Part shown: one piece after another, positions 10,398 through 23,200 of the stretch
How the letters are laid out: every line of letters begins with the position of its first letter
How positions within the stretch are numbered: position 1 is the first letter of the stretch
Source of the DNA: Callaeas wilsoni
Lineage: Eukaryota > Chordata > Aves > Passeriformes > Callaeidae
Length of the DNA: 64,000 nucleotides
Direction of reading: 5' to 3'
NCBI GenBank assembly: GCA_013398955.1
Contig: VWPU01003223.1
Coordinates: 62,001-126,000, forward strand
Translations under genes and position numbers: made by a program
Notes under the pieces: model-generated
Database searches by the model: none
Told to the model about the DNA's origin: nothing
The model's input: only the letters and a program-made list of their open reading frames with translations

Positions 10398-13300
10398 CTC
10401 CTCTTCTCTCCAAGTATTTTACCAAGGTGACGTAAGTGGCCGTCAAGGGCAGAGTGAAAGCCAAGACTTCCCAGCTCCATATCTTGTTTATTGGAGAGCT
10501 GGGAATGCTCCTGTTAATGACAGGAGGCATAAAAAGTAACATTTTCCCCACTATAGCTTTTTTATTGCAAAGATATTTTTAGCTCCATGTATTCTGTATG
10601 TCGACGGTGAATTTTTCCCCACCCTGTTGAATGTAATGCAAAGTACTGGGTTTTTAAGTTGTCGTTTTCGGTTTGGGGTTTTTTTTTCCATTAAAGTAGG
10701 GCTCATTTCCTTCTTTTTGCTGGTTTTGCTTAGTCTGTGTGATAGTCTGCCCTGGGAAAATGGAGAGCAATTGACATAGACCTGTCCTGTGTACACACAC
10801 TGGATATCATTTATACTAAAAAGAACTGGCAGAAGGGATAGGAGAATCTGACTGGACAGGTGAGTGGTTGGGAGAAAAGAGCTGTCAACAGCCATGTGCT
10901 TTACATGAGTAAAATTAGTATCCCATTCAGAGTTCAGTCAAGCACAACTGTCAAGCTTTTCGTAAGACCTTGTTCTTACTCTCTAATTTTCCGTGTGGCA
11001 GTTTTCATCTTTCCCAATTTGGTTGTCAAATGAGTTTGTTATGAAGTGTGATATTATATTAAAATATTAATTTAGTATGCCCCCATCCTTAGGGAGGTAG
11101 CAGCAGACTACCTGCCATTCCCATGGAATGCTTTTTGGAAGATAAGCTGGATGTCCATGCAAATTTTATTTTTTTTTAAAGCTGAATAGGGATGCTTATT
11201 CTCAGCAGGTAAAATTAAAGTCTTTGGAACTGTAAAGTCTCTGATAAGACTTTTGTACTCTCTTCTCTGTAGTATAACTCTAAAGAAGACCAGCTGTGAT
11301 GACTTCCCTGTGTGGTCATAGAATAAAGAAATACTACAGATACATAACTTCAAGATGTAATCTTGTTTTCCCAACCGCTTCCAACATTCCTTTCAAGTTC
11401 AGTAGGTGCTTATTCGAACATTGAACTTTTTTGGATCAGTTCTTTTATTGCATGCCACAAAAAGATCCAGTCAAAGGTCATTTTTTATTCTGTTTGATGC
11501 TGGATCCTCAAGAAGGAAAATAAACAGACTGCCAGACAAAAGAGAAAAATTATCCTGCGGTGAGGTGACTAAATTCCAAGTAGTTCTTGGAAAATCTCCA
11601 ACCTGATTTAGGTCAAAAGAGCTTCTTGGGAGCTCTTTTAAACAGTCTTCCTTCTCTGCTGTCCACTGCTCTTGTCTTTGTGAAAATTAATTACAGTTTT
11701 ATTCACTTGCTTGTGATGCTCAATAGGCAGAAAAGCCCCCTGAGAGCACATTTGTAGAAACTGCCCATTGAAAATCAAAGAAAATTTTGCCATTCCTTTC
11801 CATGGGAGCAGAATTTCACCCCAGTGTACTTTTAGTTTGCATGAGACCTGTGGACCTGTGGAAAATACCAGCTGTACTGGATGGGGAGGTGTTTCAGAAG
11901 GGTTATGTACCTTTCTTTCTGACAGTGTTGCCCTGTCCTTACTAGACAATTTGCTTTTGTATCAGCTGTCCTTTGAGCTGGAGCTGAATTTTCTCATTTT
12001 TGTTATCTGATCACTTTTTGGAAGCTTCAGTTTATTTAACGTGCCATTTATCAAGGTTGTGACTGTTTTAAAATTCTGATCCTCAGTATTAAACAGAATT
12101 ATCTGCAGCTAATTATGTGGTAAGATTTTAACTCCACTGAGACATTTTCTAATGTCAAGATAAATTTTTGACAGCGTGGTTTTACGGTTTAATGATGTTT
12201 CCATAACCTTGAGATAAAATCAGTCCTTGCTTTTTATTCTTCAGCTTTTACTTACATGTGTGAGGAGGTGGCCTGGAGTCCTTTGAGACACTTAATTGAT
12301 GCGGGATAAAGAATTAAATTTTTTGTATACATTTATGGTTCTTTTAATACTAGGAGACAGAACAATGTGAGCCAGTTTAAGACATTGAATAAATTCTGTA
12401 CCTACCATGTCGACTGTGAAACTAAGAGTGACTCCACTGATGAGAATCAGGCCTAAGGATGACTTCTTTTAGACCAAATGTAGGTTTGGTGTTTTACATA
12501 ACATTATAACTACTCACACTGTGTCAGAATTGACGTTTTGAGCATTTTGAAATAATTTGAAGATTTATTTTCCAATTAATGAGAATTAAAAGAGATTCTG
12601 ATGTTTGATAGAATGATAGCCATTTTAAAGATCTCCTAATTTCAGGTCCTCACATTTATAAGAAGAGTAAGATATACGGCACCTCTGTTATCAACTATCA
12701 GTAAGATAAAATCCAGTGACAGTTAATGAACTGTTACAAGCAGACTTCTAGGGCAGTTTAGTAAACTGAAAACAGAATTTTATTGGAAAGAAGTTTTCTA
12801 GAGGATGTTTTGATGAAACTGCTGATAAACTTTTTGGGAAAGGATGCTGGATTGAAGATTTTAGGGAACACCCTAAAGCAGAGATGATACTTACCTCCCG
12901 AAACAGCAGTCTTCCTAATTTTTCTGTTGTGCAAAATTTCACTTTTGGACAGTATTTTAACCATGTGTGGGGTGATAGGGACTAGGCAAAGAATTTTTAG
13001 CTTTCTGAAATTTTCAATATTTCCTGCAGTTCCAATCTTGACATCTTTTTGTTATAAACAGATTCTACTTTGAATGTAGGTGTGCTGCTTTCTTTCAGTT
13101 CACTGGAAAGGTCACACACCTGTATATGTGGGAGGTGAGTAGTCTTCTTGATGCAGATGGTGGATGTGCTGCTCACCACCCTCTTCTCAGGTGCTGTTCT
13201 ACTCTTTCCTTTTCAGGTCAGTTTAGAATTGACACAGATCAAAGAGTAAAAACAGGTCTGAATGGCTGTAGAGCTAGTCTAGGATAGTACAAAAGAAGTA

Positions 13301-16300
13301 TCTGTATGTATTAGAAACGTGTGCAGCTCTTATATGTCAGATTAGTTTCATTTGTCTCACTTTTTTGAGGTTTGTGAAATTGACATTAGAGTGAAGAAGA
13401 GATACAAGTTTGATGCTGTAGGCCAGTCTCTGTGCCCACAAAAAGTTTTAACCAAAAGACCAGTTGTCCCTTTAGGCTGCTGGTGTAGTTGGTTTTGTTT
13501 TTAACTTAAGAAGAAGTAAGGAGGCTCTATAAAGTGCAGAGGTACACCCCTTCAGAGGCAAAGTGTCTTAGTCTCTTTAAAATCCTTTGTTTATTTCTCC
13601 TATCAAAATTTAGATATATTTTACGTGTTCTTCTAACTTTTCTGTACTTACTTTTTATTCTACTCAATGCTTTGAAAGAATTTCTTTTCAACATAAAAGG
13701 TATTAGTACCAATTAAAAAGAAATCTCACTGTTAAAAAGGTTTTGGTATGTATCTGCATAGGCAGAAGAGAACTAGGAGTTGAGCAGTGTCATTTGGCCT
13801 CTGTAAAGTGTGAATACTAAATTATGGTAATTTATTTGTGTGTTGTTTTATGTGCAAGTTGAAGGAGATACTTAATGATATGACTGATAAAGTGTGTTTG
13901 ATCTTCACATTGCTCCTTCACATCTTACAGGCATCACAGAGCATGTGTTCTGTGAGAAGACCTTGGGATACAAGATACATCTGCCTGGTCAAGATATTCT
14001 TCAGTAACATTTTCAGTAGGTTACTCCTACTTAGGATTCACTGGTTAACTTAATAATTCCTGGAATCAAGGAAATTAAAATTGATTTGTATCAAGAAAGT
14101 CAAAAGAAATATTAGGATAAAGTTATGAGCAGGTTGAGAGTCATTAAGAACATACAGGTGAAGGTTGCTTTCTGATGCTGGGCTTGCTAATCTAATTAAC
14201 TCTGGATGCACTTGTTCAGTTTCCCTGTGATTGGGAGGCTGTGAAGTTTTCTCCTGGAGAGAGGAAAAAAAAGCAAGTGCATGTTTAATCCATCATTGTT
14301 CTTTGCATAATTCAAAGCTACTGTACATTGCTACCCTGTCTCATGGTAAATTGAAGACCAGTACTGACAAATTTATTTTTAGTCATGGTCCAGGAAACTA
14401 TTTTGCAAAAACCTTTTGATTTTGATAGTTCTTTTTTATTATAAATGCCAAAGTGTTATAATTTCCAGGAATTATTACACTTGAAACAACATTGGTTAAG
14501 CTTAGGTGCTCAACATACATTTGTGTTTGTTAATCTTCTTGACTCTTTTTATTTTAGAGTTGTAGGAATATGTTCCTGCTCATCAAACTATATCAGAACT
14601 TTTTTCTTTGACTCTTGCCATCTACTGTATGAGATTTGTGATTATCTTTTTACTTATAGTGCTATTGATTTAGTTGATAAGGTTTTCTTTAGTGGGAATA
14701 TGGGCATGGCATGTCCTCTCTCCTGTACTCTATGTGTGTGGTTTTAAGCTATTGAAAGCTTCACACTTACAGCTGTGAAGAACTGACTTGCAATCATTAG
14801 ACATACTGTGTTCAGTTACTGCCAAAATAATTTCAGGAGAATTTTCTTGTACTCTCTTTCCAGCATATTCCACAGGAATGTAAGAGAAGTCATTCTGATA
14901 GACCTTCATAGTTGTACTGAGAATACATAAATGATCACTTGCCTAACATGTATTGTTGACTCTGAGTTGCTGTCTCATCTAGCAAGAGAGGAATAAACTG
15001 AGATCAGCCTCTGCAGTACACAAACCCAAAGGAAATGGGAAAAGCTAAATATATTAGGAGAAAACTAAGCACTAGTTTATGCAGCATAGAAAACAGCTAG
15101 AATTTATTTGAGTTTTGTATTTTATGGTTTACATTCTTGAACTTCAGCATTTTAGGCTCCTTTTTTGATGTGATCCAGTAACTGAGACAGAAAGTTTGAG
15201 GTGCTTGCACGTGCTTCCTGACAAAATGGTTCCCTTGGATTTGTTAGACAGCCTTGCAGAAGCTTGGATGAACCAGTGTCACCTAATGAGCAGAGCTGTT
15301 TGACCCCTGGACTTGAGAGCAGTACTAGAAAAAGTGCACGATGCAGACTAATCTGTCGTAACTTCATTCTGTGTCTTAGCCCTTTTGAGGAAGGGCGGTT
15401 TTTTTGTAAGTACAGGAAGGTGTAAAAAAGTAAGGAGCTGGTGTTTTAGCAAAGAAAGCTGAGGAAAAACTTGGGGCTATTTAATAATTCGTTACCTTGG
15501 TATGGGATCTCGTGGTTTTCAGCCTGGTATCCTTTGTTTCCCCTTCAATTCTGCTGCTCTTGAAAGCATAGGAGTATTTAGAAAATCTGAAGTTGACCTT
15601 ATTTTTAATTTACCTTGGCCTGTGATTTCAGCGTATCTGTTAAATGGCAATAATGCTTTTCACTTGTGTAGTGCTCACAACAAGCCTCAAGAAGAACTTG
15701 AATAGGATTTCGCAACAATTCTTTTTAGTTTTCTTGTGTACCAGACAAGTATTTATAAGAAAATTAAGGCTAATGGACAGTGTTCCTATAGCTGCATTTT
15801 CATACGGGTTCTGTAGGGCAGTCAGAACCAAGCCATATCTGTCCTGCCACACAGTGTAGCAGTCACAGTCTGCTGCTGGTTTCTACAATGGAACAATGTG
15901 CAAGTATAAAGACAACCGGAAAATGAACAGTTGTGAATAAGAGCTTACATCTTCAGTTGTATCTTTTAAATTTTGTAGAAATAGTTCTATACTGCTGCTA
16001 GGATTTGCATTACATTTCTCATGATGTTTGTTTAGCTCAATGTTGTTTCTTGAAGTCAAGATTGCAGAGGAAGTGGCAACCACTATGCATCAGCTTTGAG
16101 AGCAGTGGTGTAAATAGAAATTAGAGAAAAATTAGTAAACATTTTAATAAAATGGGAAGAAATATTGCAGCAGTACTCTAGATTAAGGGTGATAATCTAA
16201 TAAGACTCTTCTGTCTTCACATCGCCAAATGAAAGTTGAGTCACCGCAGGAAGTTGTTTTTGTCTACGGTGATTTTTCAGATTTAGTGATTTTCTGTTAT

Positions 16301-19300
16301 TTCCCCATCAAATTATAATTTGGGGAGATAATTTTTCATAGCAAGTATCTTAATTTTCAGTCACAGTAGTTACCTTGAAGAGCAAAAGGATATTATACCA
16401 GAACATGAAACAAGGCTTCAACCATTCTATCTGGTTTTAAATTAGAATACATGATCACAATTAAAATATAAGCTTTTGCTAGCAAAGCTTGTTGCAGTGA
16501 AAGTAAGACTGTAAGACTTCAATACTTCAAACTGAACTTATAGTATAATTGGGGTCCCCTCATTCAGTTGTATGTACCATCTGTTTTACAAACTGCCTGT
16601 AGTATAACAAGCACCAGATGTAGAAAATGAGGTAGAAGAGTTTTAAAGCAAGGATATATTACAAGGAGTGGTTGGGTAGAATTCATAATAATTTCATTTT
16701 GTTTGGTGGGAAAGAAAGCTTTGTTCTTGAAGGGTGGAGGGAAGCGAAAAGACTAATTTTTAGGGAAGTTAATTCAGCGCAGATTGAAAAGCATAAACTG
16801 AAGTTACTGACTGGAGTGGGCCAGCATGGGGAGGGTGTGTGTGAGTGGAATGTTGTGTACTTACTGTTCACGTGACACTTTTTCTGTCCTGCTAAGTTAA
16901 AAGTAATAAGATGGCAGAAAACAGTTGAGAGAAATAAAGGGCAGGGTACTGTAGGCTATTTTGCAACAGGTTGGGGTTTTTGGAGGGGTTTTTCGGTTGG
17001 TTGTTTTTTTTTTTAATTTTAGTGTTGAACTGAAAAGGATCCAAGTGGCCAGGAGCTTAATTACCAGTACTTTGCCTAATTCTGCTCAGAGCATATCTGC
17101 AAAACACACTGTTTAAAAAGGCAATGGTCTCTGACATGTGATATACATCAGTCTGTTTTCTGACACCCTTATGGAAGTGAACTGGAAGCAGTAATGACAA
17201 AAAGCTTTAGTGGTTGTAGCAATTGGAGTACATGCAAAAAATGTGTGGGGTGAGGCATCTTCTATGTTTAGGAAAAGCCAGCATGAAACAAGGTCATGGA
17301 GATGTTTAGTAAAGATCTGAGTAGTAAATGAAAACCATTTTCATCCTCTATCAGCAATTTTAAAAGCCTCGAATTGAGGAGGATAAACCTGATAAATGCT
17401 TGTAATGCGGTTGGCAGCAAAGTGTTCTATCCTTGTCTTTAGGATGACCTGCAGTGGGGTTGCTTAAAGCATTTTTTGTTTGTTTGCTTTGGCTGTGGCA
17501 GAGCTAGAATTTTGTGTGGAAGGATTATTAATCAGCTCTGAGACTTGTTCAACATGTTTAATAGATGAAAAGGCAAAAAACTCTTTTCCTTCCGGAATGA
17601 CATTGTGGTTGATTGATAGTCGGTTGAAAAATACCACGCTCCTGGAATATAGGATGCTCTTTGAATATAGGGTGGGGAACCATGTATTTATGGTGCTATT
17701 GTTGACTTAATATATTCTGAGCTGCTTCAGAGTCTCTCTGAAAATGAGGATAACATAACTAAGGTATGGTATAGAGCTAAACAGCAGTTATAGTTGAAGT
17801 ATCAATTGAGGGTGCGACAAGTTCTGTCTCATGTAGGCATTTCAGTGGGTGTCAATTAAATACCTACCTACATGAAATTTAGTCCTTAAAAGTGTGTTCT
17901 CTCCCTATTCCCTAATATATGGGTACATCTTTTTGCTTTAACTATGTGATGTGTCATGTTCTATTTCATTAAAACTACTCCTAAGTTTGTTGTAGAAACA
18001 AGATGGAGAAAGAAACAATTAGACCATGATACTGATTCAATATCATAATCTAATTGATCCTGTATTTTAGTATGGGCAAGCAGCTGTCACAAGGTGGTTG
18101 TAGCATTGATGCACTGTCGGCTGGTGTGAGATCACTTAGCTTGTGCCATAGCAACCTGAAGCTGACAAAGGCTGTCTTAAATAGTTTCATGACAGTACAT
18201 GAGAGTGCTTTTGGATATGCTGCACTAGTGGCTGGCAGCAGATCGTGCAAGCAAGGTGCAGGAACTCTGCCATCGACAGCCAGGATGATTTGTCATAGCT
18301 TTCTTGCTTGCCTCTCCCTACACGCCTACACTGGAACTTCCTGTGCTGTCCCCAGGTGAGTTAGATGTAAATTGTCTGGCAGAGTCAGATACAGGATAAT
18401 TTCTTTTAGGAAATCATCTAATTTGCCTTAGTGATTTAATTTTTTTTTTCTCGCCTTTCCTCCTGATTATGTAAATATTGACTAGACTTTTTTCATGCCT
18501 ATAATCACCAATAAATTGTATTTCTTTTTACAGATCCTTTGAAACTTTCTGTGCTGGTTATGGGCTTTTTGAAAGTTTAAATGTGTTCATTCAAATGTGT
18601 CCCTAATGTCATAGATACTGTAGATAATGCATTTGAACTTATCTCCCTTCTGAATTTCAAGTAATTGTGGGCTGTTATTAAAGTTTTTAGAATCACTTTC
18701 AGAAATCTGGCAGTATTTTTCTAGTTTAAAATAGAAATCTGTAGTATTAAAACATTCTTGAATATTCTTCAGTTTCTCAACAAACTGTGCTTTGCCTGTA
18801 CTCGCAAATATAAAATTAATCTTCTTTCTTCTTCCATTACCATCAAGGCCAAGTTTTCATTCAACTTTCAGAGGAAAGTGGATTGGACGCCCACTCTTTG
18901 ATGGGTATTTTTGTGCATCACAAGGTCATTGATGTCAGAGTTATCTACACTCTTTATGTAAATAGATAGGATGTGGTGATGTGTTGCTACTAGTCAAGAT
19001 AGAAATGGTGAAGTGCTAACCTACTGCTTTGTCAACAGCCATTCAGTGTCTCGGGTGAAAATTACTTTGCTTGTTTGAGCCTCTAGCTGGGAAAGATAGT
19101 AAAGAAGGGTGCACACGTTGTGTGTGACATCAATGTTTTCTGCTATGCAGAAATTATGTAGACTAAGCAAAGCTGAAATGTTTCTCATTTTATAGTAATT
19201 TCAGCCTTTAAGCTTGTTCTCAAATTAAAAAGTCTTTATTTAAAACAGCAACTTGCATGGTGTGCATTTGTGCTGTCTAATAACCTGAAAGAGTCATGTT

Positions 19301-20190
19301 TGCTTTTATACTTTATAAGTATGAGGTAAAATTCCATGAGCTGGCTGATAGTGAGAAGCTGTTGCAATAGCGTAGAATTCCTTGTTTTGCTTTTAAACTT
19401 ACAACTTTTTTTTTGTATTTTTATATTTTTGGGGTTTCTGTTAACCTGAGACAATATCCATCATGCTGGTGATAATTTAAATGGCATAAACCAAGCAAAT
19501 CTCTAAATGAGAGATTTCATTTGCCTAGGTTTTATAGATATTGTTGCATGTGTTGACTATTTTTTTACCTATCAAAAAGTGAAGTACAGTCTATAGTTTT
19601 ATAAAAAATTATATAGTAGCTGAAGAAGCAACTTGTGAGAATGTAATGATAGTGTTGGAATTTTCCCAGTGAATTTGGACCCTTGACAGATATGAGTCCA
19701 ACATAATTTGCTGCCTTAATTATACAAGATCATTATGTTTCTCATTTCATAGCAATTTTTTTTCCATTAAACTATCCTTTTAGACATATCAGACAGTCAG
19801 ATTGTAATTTTTAATGTAAGTTCCAGTTCATTTGATTGGAAAGCCATAGTTCTGAAAAGCTCCAGTGATAAAGGTCAGTGCAGTACTTCACCAGTTTGCC
19901 CCCATTCTGTCAGTTTACTCAGGACCAAAATTTGTACAATTGCCTGGATGACATACTTAGGCTGACTTCAGAACTGAGTGATGGCAGGAATGACCAAGAG
20001 GAGAATTCAGCTTCTTGTCTTAATATCCTTATACGTGTTAGTTAAATCAGGAATAAGTGCATTTAACTATCTCCTATGAAAAGAATATACTTGAAATAAA
20101 TTAACAGTGGCTGCTGAGAATCACAGCAAGATTTGTACTGTCATCTTCTGCATGAGTGAACCACAAGGTATAAAAAATAGAAGAAATTTG

Positions 20191-20253
20191 GGTTAATTGT
20201 GTTAACTGTGGTTTTGAAAAACACCTTTTTCTGGTTAACTTTACACAATTACC
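20191..20253. repeat. Imperfect inverted repeat, 63 nt
   Basis: The left arm GGTTAATTGTGTTAAC (20191-20206) can pair with the right arm at 20233-20253. This gives about 15 base pairs with a 1-nt and a 5-nt bulge and a 26-nt loop. The stem is AT-rich, so a chance origin is plausible. Confidence 0.45.
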
Positions 20254-23200
20254 TAAGAAGCTTCTTGACTTAATGAAGATGTTAATGGATATGCTTCCTA
20301 TATGTTATTGTACTGTTTTTGTAATATCTTGTTATGGCAGAAATTAAAGAATATAAGAACGTGTAAAAAAGTACTCAGTAACAGCAGGATGTTGTACAAC
20401 ACTAATGGTTCTTACTTGCAAGCTGTCATCTTCTTGGAAGCAGCTGAATTTAGGTAGAGTTCTGATGTCTCACAGTGGTCCTGGATGTTGCTGGTGGTAT
20501 AAGTAGATAATAAATCATAGTGCATGCTCTTGGGTCAGGGCTAAAAGCAAATCTGTGTCCGGGTACAAGACCAGAGAGATAACAAATCTCCAAAACCACA
20601 AAAATTGAGTAAATACAGAAAAACACTGCCAAATAAATAGAGACGTGTCTGGTAGCTTTGCATTCTGGAAGAAACTGTGATCCGTTGGTACAGATCTGCT
20701 GGGAAAGTGAACTGAAAGAGCTGGAGTATCCACAGCAGCAAGAGATTTTTGACCATGAAGTAGCCTATTGTTAGGGAGAAGAGTAAGCATATACACATCT
20801 ACTTTCCAAGCATGGTAATGCCAGCTGTATTTCTTTGAAGTTATCTTTAAATCAAGGAATTGCACTACAGACAACAGAATAAATAAAATTTATGCTGACA
20901 AACATCTCTATGATACAAGCAAACTGACTAGCCCAGCTTAATAAATCTAAAAATTTATGATTTCTAGTGTCTTTTTTTACTGCTATCTAAGTGTTGCAGA
21001 TTCACAAGAAATTAAATTTGCAAATTTAATTTTCTGATCATTCAATTTCTGGATGAGATGGATGAGAGAAATGTGAAGACTCATAAGAAATGTGCAGAAA
21101 GAGAAAAACAAAACCACTTATAAGGGAACATGGTGTTTTCCAGTCAAGTCTGAGACAACATTTGAGCACAACTGTTTTTTGTCAGAGCATCTCTTGGTGT
21201 TTTTTGGGATGAGCATACAGTTATTTGTAGAAATTTAAGTGAATGTGCCCAAGTGTGAGAAATGGAGGTGTTGAGAGGCTGGTGAGTTCCTACTCATTTG
21301 TGTAGTTCGTCATATTCTATATTAATTATTTTGCTAACATTAACCTGTACACATAAGGGAAGTGGGAAGTTGTGAGTGTATGTCACTATATGCTTTTAAT
21401 CATGCTGTCTTTTGATACCCCCTTGACTGGAGTTCTGTTGTCAGTGTGCAATTTGAGGAGATTTCTCTAGACTCCATTTTTGCATTGCTATGGTGGAGGA
21501 GAGAAATGGTGCATACGCAGAAATAAGATGAAGCTTGTTGCATCCAGCTTGTTGGATCAAACAAGCACATAATAACAGTAATTTGTATTTATCTGCTGCC
21601 TTCCCCTGGACTGTTTTACTCCAGAGCTCTCACAGTCAGCTTTCCAAGATGTGAAGGTAGGAGTGCGTTACGTGCTGTCATTCAGTGGCAATTGATATTT
21701 AATTGAGCTAGGATTAAGTAGGCAATGCTTGATTGTCTGATGATAATTTTGTAATTAATATTCCTAGTGATTAGAAGTTGCATTGAGTCTCATGGTATGA
21801 TTTATTTTCATGTAGCAATATGAATTAAGGTGTATATTTACAGCTTGGCAAGTTTTCTCCTGGTGTCTCATCTTTCCAGTGGGTAGCTGTTGTACACATT
21901 CTGCCTTTTCAGTGGGGAGATGTCAGTTGTCTTAGTTCTCTTTAGGCAGAAAAAGAAACAACTCTTTTAGACCAACAAAATTTGCTTACTTGTTATGGTG
22001 CTACTAATAAAAGTACTCAGCAAATGAGAAGCTCTCAGCCCCACTTTTTAGAATCAAAATTGCACAGAGAATTTGGAGGACCTTCAAGAGGGAGGGCAGG
22101 TGGCTATTCTAGCTCATGAAAGCAAATGATGTTGATTAAATACAGGTAATGATCAATTGTGGAATTTAGACTCATGAGGCAAAGTGACTTTGATTTATTA
22201 TTCCAAGTAAAGCTGAGTTCTCAGGAAAAAAGATACAGTAAAAGATCTGGCCATGGGATCCTACAGTGTTCATTTAGTCTTTTTGGAAACTAATTAGCTT
22301 TTTTTAAATAGTCAATTTTGCTCTTCTCTCACTAACAGTGATTTTATAACTGGGTCTATGTGAAAGAAAAACAACACATTTTATATCCAGAATGCCTGAA
22401 AGATTTTTAAGGTTGAAAGATAATTTTGCATAGTGATGGTGATCTACTGTTCTGGTCCAGATTGCAGATCTGTACTGGGATCATGTGCCCAGGCATGTAT
22501 GTGCTGTTTGACTTGGGTATCCATTCTGACCCTGTGACATTGTGTTCACATTCTAGTGAGAATGTGTTGAGATTCTAGTAGATTGAGAGTCCCATCATTG
22601 ATTTAATGGGATTTGGGACAAGATGTGAATGTATTCATTGCTTCTTAAGAGCAAACAGGGAACAAAACTTGAATTTTTCCCACACTGATTTGTTGCCAGA
22701 AGCTGCCTGCATCCACTGACATGTCATTCTGTCTTGGTAAATCAATCTGCCTCTACATATCTGCCTTAGCTCTTCTGTGTTCTGGGAGATGTTATGTTGG
22801 AATTAGGATCAGCACAATGTATGTTCAATGTGAAATTTACACCATGGAATGATTGTTAACACTAGCAGCATTGCACATGCTGTTTTGCGATAGATTAGGA
22901 AGAATTAATTAGCACTGCTATTATTAAAGTGTTACTAATTAATGTTACACTGTAGTCATATGCTGTAGAAAGTTTTCAATAATCTGTTCAATAAGCTGTT
23001 TCACATATGTAACAGACATATGTTGTTATGCAAAAGAAAGGTAACTGAAATCAGGATTGCCTGGGGTTTTACTTGATGTAGATTCAATTCTAGGGAAAAT
23101 GAAACTCAAGTGTCATAGATCACACAAGACTTCTGTCCATGTAGGTTTTACAGAAGGGAATATGTGAGTCTATGATCTTTGAATCCCTGAGAGAAGACCT

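Noticed and set aside
10186..10551. Open frames of 121 codons (-) and 114 codons (10551-10895, -), back to back
   Set aside because: They share a boundary only because one stops where the next starts in AT-rich sequence. Composition is low-complexity and no family is recognised.
15630..15860. Possible MIR/CORE-SINE-like text ('gttaaatggcaataatg', 'gtgctcacaacaagcct'), with another at about 21560-21640
   Set aside because: Only short scattered words match. I cannot support a family call without an alignment.
18054..18359. Open frame of 101 codons (+) ending at a CCCAG/GTGAG donor-like site
   Set aside because: There is no convincing acceptor upstream, no resemblance to SMYD3, and no known domain. 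A single GTGAG is expected by chance.
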